NCBI GenBank assembly: GCA_946566415.1 | Contig: CAMNWW010000066.1 | Span: forward strand, 1-9,451 | DNA: 9,451 nt | Direction: 5' to 3' | Origin: an uncultured Lachnospiraceae bacterium | GTDB taxonomy: Bacteria > Bacillota > Clostridia > Lachnospirales > Lachnospiraceae | Shown: piece by piece, positions 6,768 to 9,451 of the stretch | Layout: the number at the start of each line of letters is the position of its first letter | How positions within the stretch are numbered: the first letter of the stretch is position 1 | Notes under the pieces: model-generated | Told to the model about the DNA's origin: nothing | The model's database searches: none | What the model saw: the letters and a program-made list of their open reading frames with translations, nothing else | Made by a program: the position numbers and the translations under genes

Positions 6768-6810
6768 TTTAGGCGGCGTTGAAAAGAATATATTTGGAGG
6801 AAATATAGAG

Positions 6811-7560
6811 ATGTCTAGAAAGAAAATTATTGCCGGCAACTGGAAGATGAACATGACCCCATCCCAGGCAGTGGAGCTGGTAAATACTCTGAAACCGTTG
6901 GTAGCAGCAGAGGATGCAGATGTGGTATTCTGTGTGCCGGCAATCGATATCATTCCGGTTATTGAAGCGGCAAAGGGCAGTAACATTCAGGTTGGTGCAG
7001 AGAATATGTACTTTGAGGACAAGGGCGCTTACACTGGAGAGATTTCACCGGCAATGCTGACAGATGTAGGTGTAAAATATGTAGTTCTTGGTCATTCTGA
7101 GAGACGTGAGTATTTTGCGGAGACGAATGAGACGGTCAACAAGAAGATGCTGAAGGCGTTTGAGTACGGGATCACCCCGATTATGTGCTGCGGCGAGTCC
7201 CTGGAGCAGAGAGAGCAGGGCGTGACGATGGATTTCATCCGCCAGCAGGTAAAAGTTGGTTTCCTGAACGTGACGGCAGAGCAGGCGAAAACGGCAGTGA
7301 TTGCATATGAGCCGATCTGGGCGATCGGGACAGGAAAAACCGCGACGACACAGCAGGCGCAGGAGGTCTGTAAGGCGATCCGCGAGTGCATCGCTGAGAT
7401 TTATGACGAAGCGACGGCAGAAGCGATCCGTATCCAGTACGGCGGCTCTGTAAATGCGTCGACAGCGCCGGAGTTGTTCGCGCAGCCGGATATCGACGGC
7501 GGTCTGGTAGGAGGCGCGGCGTTGAAACCGGACTTTGGAAAGATTGTGAATTGGAAATAA
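6811..7560 (+). CDS. tpiA: Triosephosphate isomerase
   Basis: A 249-residue TIM-barrel enzyme interconverting dihydroxyacetone phosphate and glyceraldehyde 3-phosphate. The active-site residues are Asn10 and Lys12 in AGNWKMN, His95 in LGHSERR and the catalytic base Glu167 in AYEPIWAIGTGKTA, which also contains mobile loop 6. The phosphate-binding YGGSVN (210-215) and GGLVGGAAL (230-238) are intact. The frame is open upstream to a TTG at 6715, but GGAGG at 6796-6800 lies 10 bases before the ATG at 6811. Residues coded upstream come from the intergenic repeat and are not TIM-like, so 6811 is chosen. It is probably cotranscribed with pgk through the tandem repeat and is closed by the terminator at 7564. 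Confidence 0.98.
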   Translation: MSRKKIIAGNWKMNMTPSQAVELVNTLKPLVAAEDADVVFCVPAIDIIPVIEAAKGSNIQVGAENMYFEDKGAYTGEISPAMLTDVGVKYVVLGHSERREYFAETNETVNKKMLKAFEYGITPIMCCGESLEQREQGVTMDFIRQQVKVGFLNVTAEQAKTAVIAYEPIWAIGTGKTATTQQAQEVCKAIRECIAEIYDEATAEAIRIQYGGSVNASTAPELFAQPDIDGGLVGGAALKPDFGKIVNWK

Positions 7561-7563
7561 GAA

Positions 7564-7621
7564 CATAAAAGAAAACGGTCGTTCTCCGGTTGAGCTGGAG
7601 CAGCGGTCGTTTTCTTTTATG
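7564..7621. terminator. Bidirectional intrinsic terminator between convergent genes
   Basis: CATAAAAGAAAACG (7564-7577) and CGTTTTCTTTTATG (7608-7621) form a perfect 14-base stem, with CTCC/GGAG (7584-7587/7597-7600) pairing inside the loop. Both arms are A/T-rich on their outer side, so each strand ends in a T-rich tract. It starts 3 bases after the tpiA stop and ends 6 bases before the stop of the gene on the other strand, so it can serve both. Confidence 0.88.
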
Positions 7622-7627
7622 CAAGGA

Positions 7628-8539
7628 TTAATTTTTAGGAGATTCTAGAATTTTTTCTATTCCTATATTTTGACTTTCTTTAATTTTTTTATTTCTATTT
7701 TCAACCCAGCCGCAATTCCATGCAATTACTGTAATAATAAACAATATAACAATAATCGTATTGGAAATAATAAGCGGGAAAAGCTTTTTCTCCGTATCGT
7801 TTACCAAAAAATTGATATAGTAGAACAGACCAAACAAAATATTAATCAATATGAGACCAATAATTAAGGATATGAGGACAGTTCGATATATACTTGCTTG
7901 AGCTATATTGTTTAATACAGACGTTGAAAATGCGATTCCGGCTGTGAATGCCAAAACAACAGCAGCAAAGATTCCTAAAATTGTAATATATTCCTTTTGC
8001 AAGTTCTCCAGCTTTGTTTTTACCTTGCGGATTTTCTTTTCTGTTTTATCAAAGTCTGTTTTAATACTGTGAGCTTTTTCAAGTTCAAGCTGAATGATAT
8101 TAATCTGGGATTGCATATTCTCTAAAGAAGATTCGCCAGATATTTTTCTGTCAGCAGCATCTGAATAAGATATCCTTGCAATGTCAAGATTCACATGGTC
8201 ATACAACTTCTTTATGGAATCACTGACATCAATCGTTCTGGTTCCATCATCAGATTTATTTTGCGCTTTATATCCATTTCGTATGACATCCAGATTTTGC
8301 CCCAAGATATTTATATCACCCAAATCAGAATTCTGTTGTACTTGTGTTAAAACCGAGAATATATCAGTATAAAAATGTCGGAATCGTTTTTCGGGTGACG
8401 GTGCGTCATAAAGTGATTCAAGACGCTTATATATGTTAGAACGATAATAAGCGTCTTGAAGAAGTTCCTGTGATTTTGCCAGTTCAAAAAGAATATCGCA
8501 AAACTCTTTTCGTTGTTGAGATTCTTTAGATAAATCCAT
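7628..8539 (-). CDS. Coiled-coil protein with three transmembrane segments, partner of Panacea protein
   Basis: A 303-residue protein of no family I can name with certainty. Residues 1-140 are soluble, polar and mostly helical in character. Residues about 141-186 are a charged heptad-like stretch rich in Lys, Glu, Leu and Ile (likely coiled coil). Three hydrophobic segments follow at about 185-207, 219-245 and 253-277, then a short basic tail. There is no signal peptide and no visible nuclease, nucleotidyltransferase or ATPase motif. Its ATG lies 4 bases after the stop of the Panacea-domain gene, with GGTGGGA inside that gene as a likely ribosome binding site, so the pair is translationally linked. 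Panacea antitoxins are known to neutralise varied toxins, including membrane-acting ones, so this is a candidate toxin or membrane effector; that role is inference. Its A+T-rich sequence suggests acquisition. Confidence 0.8.
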   Translation of the reverse strand: MDLSKESQQRKEFCDILFELAKSQELLQDAYYRSNIYKRLESLYDAPSPEKRFRHFYTDIFSVLTQVQQNSDLGDINILGQNLDVIRNGYKAQNKSDDGTRTIDVSDSIKKLYDHVNLDIARISYSDAADRKISGESSLENMQSQINIIQLELEKAHSIKTDFDKTEKKIRKVKTKLENLQKEYITILGIFAAVVLAFTAGIAFSTSVLNNIAQASIYRTVLISLIIGLILINILFGLFYYINFLVNDTEKKLFPLIISNTIIVILFIITVIAWNCGWVENRNKKIKESQNIGIEKILESPKN

Positions 8540-8543
8540 GTAT

Positions 8544-8966
8544 TTATCCCACCGCCTTTATTAAATCAGTGGGGATTACTTGGTGATTGCCCAGCCCTTT
8601 TTTGTAAATTTGATCCCATGCGCCGTTTGCCTTATGCGTTTCAGCTACTAAAGTCCAAGGATCTAAAGTACGCTTATTTTCAACAATGTCGTTAATGGCA
8701 GAGATATCCTTTGCATCTATATCATAAGACTCATGAACTGTTGTAATAGGCATAGCACCGTATCCACAATAATGGTAATATACATCCGGAACTACCGGTC
8801 CAAACTGCCAGGCTTCAATGTCATCTGAAAAAGCAATATCACCGCGGTTCAAAAAATATTTTTGAATATAATATAAAATTTTCTGAAGCTGTAAATTGCT
8901 GATAGGATGGCTATCATCAATGCATTTGGATATAATATATTTTGATAGATCTACCGCTGCATACAT
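8544..8966 (-). CDS. Panacea/SocA-like (DUF4065) domain protein, probable antitoxin
   Basis: A 140-residue, single-domain protein with the Panacea signature in order: ISNLQLQKILYYIQKYFL (22-39), EAWQFGPVVPDVYYHY (51-66) with the family's WxxGPVVP core, and the C-terminal THKANGAWDQIY (110-121). The family includes SocA, which delivers the toxin SocB to ClpXP in Caulobacter, and the PanA antitoxins that neutralise unrelated toxins encoded next to them. No separate helix-turn-helix domain is present, so autoregulation by this protein is not evident. AAGGGG at 8974-8979, 7 bases before the ATG, supports the start. It is first in a two-gene unit with the membrane protein downstream. Domain assignment is confident; pairing as an antitoxin is inferred from gene order and spacing. 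Confidence 0.9.
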   Translation of the reverse strand: MYAAVDLSKYIISKCIDDSHPISNLQLQKILYYIQKYFLNRGDIAFSDDIEAWQFGPVVPDVYYHYCGYGAMPITTVHESYDIDAKDISAINDIVENKRTLDPWTLVAETHKANGAWDQIYKKGLGNHQVIPTDLIKAVG

Positions 8967-9001
8967 ATCGGATCCCCTTCTTTCATTGTAGGATTTATAA
9001 C

Positions 9002-9030
9002 AGTATACTACGGAATCATTAGAATTACCA
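9002..9030 (-). promoter_or_regulatory. Weak candidate promoter of the Panacea cassette
   Basis: On the minus strand, TATACT (9007-9002) is a good -10 hexamer, but the sequence 17 bases upstream, TGGTAA (9030-9025), is a poor -35. AGTATACT (9002-9009) is itself an 8-base palindrome that might bind a regulator. The cassette needs a promoter somewhere in 8967-9103, as no gene is joined to it closely; this is the best candidate seen. Confidence 0.28.
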
Positions 9031-9103
9031 TTAAAAAATTGTGAACTTTTGTCGTGTTTCTATCCTCAAAACGTGTTATGAGTAATGTGAATTTTCCAAC
9101 AGC

Positions 9104-9451
9104 TTACTCCACCACTTTTTTGAATTTATCGGCCCCTTGTTTACAGATTGGGCAGACGAAATCATCCGGGAGTACATCGCCTTCATAGATATAGCCGCAG
9201 ACCTGGCAGACATATTTTGTTTTTCCGGACGTTTTGGGCGCAGCGTCTTCTGTTTCGTCAGGCAGATATGTGGGAGCATTTTTAGGGCTCTTTCCTTTTA
9301 CTACTTTGTGATAATAAGAATAAGTCATCTCAGGAAGGCTGTCATAAACTTCTGCGGCAATTACTTCGCCTAGAAATACAGTATGAGTAGCGGTTTCCAT
9401 TTTATCAATCACCTTACATACAACATAACCGCAAGTGTTTTTTACTACCGG
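9104..9451 (-). CDS. Flavin reductase-rubredoxin fusion (high-molecular-weight rubredoxin type), 3' part
   Basis: The last 115 residues of a protein whose start lies beyond base 9451. A GTG at 9412 is in frame, but the reading frame stays open to the window edge with family-like sequence (CGYVVCKVIDK), so it is not the true start. The first half matches the C-terminal part of the FMN-binding split-barrel flavin reductase/flavoredoxin family (THTVFLGEV, then SYYHKVVKGKSPKNAPTY). A linker rich in Asp, Glu, Pro and Lys leads to a rubredoxin domain with iron ligands C-x2-C-x14-C-x2-C (CQVC, CPIC) and the usual GYIYEG. Such fusions pass electrons from NAD(P)H to rubredoxin partners such as flavodiiron proteins in oxygen defence of anaerobes. 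The rubredoxin is shortened, lacking about 15 residues between its cysteine pairs. Confidence 0.85.
   Translation of the reverse strand, partial: PVVKNTCGYVVCKVIDKMETATHTVFLGEVIAAEVYDSLPEMTYSYYHKVVKGKSPKNAPTYLPDETEDAAPKTSGKTKYVCQVCGYIYEGDVLPDDFVCPICKQGADKFKKVVE

Noticed and set aside
6715..6810. TTG-initiated N-terminal extension of tpiA (281-residue form)
   Set aside because: The extra residues are read from the intergenic repeat, while the ATG at 6811 has a GGAGG and gives the standard TIM N-terminus.
7670..7867. Plus-strand frame of 65 codons within the membrane protein gene
   Set aside because: An antisense shadow of the transmembrane region, with no supporting start signal.
9040..9095. 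Direct repeats TGTGAA (9040, 9086) and CGTGTT (9053, 9072) upstream of the Panacea gene
   Set aside because: Short, A/T-rich, not inverted and without a clear relation to the promoter; likely chance.
9104..9412. Complete 102-residue protein starting at GTG 9412
   Set aside because: The frame continues upstream to the window edge with family-like sequence, and a split-barrel domain cannot begin there.

Overview
The window looks like a chromosomal piece of an anaerobic Firmicute, most likely a Clostridia/Lachnospiraceae gut-type bacterium. The evidence is an Rrf2-IscR/IscS/IscU/MnmA operon of Gram-positive type, an unlinked gap-pgk-tpiA glycolytic run, AGGAGG-like ribosome binding sites, moderate GC in the core genes, and a rubredoxin-tailed flavoprotein typical of strict anaerobes. 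The taxonomic call is inference from gene content and style; no database was searched.

Layout. Bases 30-4104 (+): iscR, iscS, iscU, mnmA and a PHP-family phosphatase, very tightly packed (overlaps of 29, 0, 1 and a 14-base gap), preceded by one sigma-A-type promoter and a possible IscR operator. IscS supplies sulfur both to IscU (Fe-S clusters) and to MnmA (2-thiouridine in tRNA), and IscR senses Fe-S status, so this is a sulfur-trafficking operon; the phosphatase looks like a passenger. Bases 4143-7621 (+): gap, pgk and tpiA, three consecutive lower-glycolysis enzymes. gap has a near-ideal promoter with a Rex-like (NADH/NAD+ sensor) operator on its start point and its own terminator. pgk has a leader holding three further hairpins. 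pgk and tpiA are separated by a tandem 67-base repeat that can fold. A long bidirectional terminator closes the run.

Bases 7628-8966 (-): a two-gene cassette clearly richer in A+T than its surroundings. It encodes a Panacea/SocA-domain (DUF4065) protein and, 4 bases downstream, a 303-residue protein with a coiled coil and three hydrophobic segments. The arrangement fits a Panacea toxin-antitoxin or defence-type system with an unrecognised membrane effector, and is the best candidate here for a little-described system. Bases 9104-9451 (-): the 3' end of a flavin reductase-rubredoxin fusion that runs off the window.
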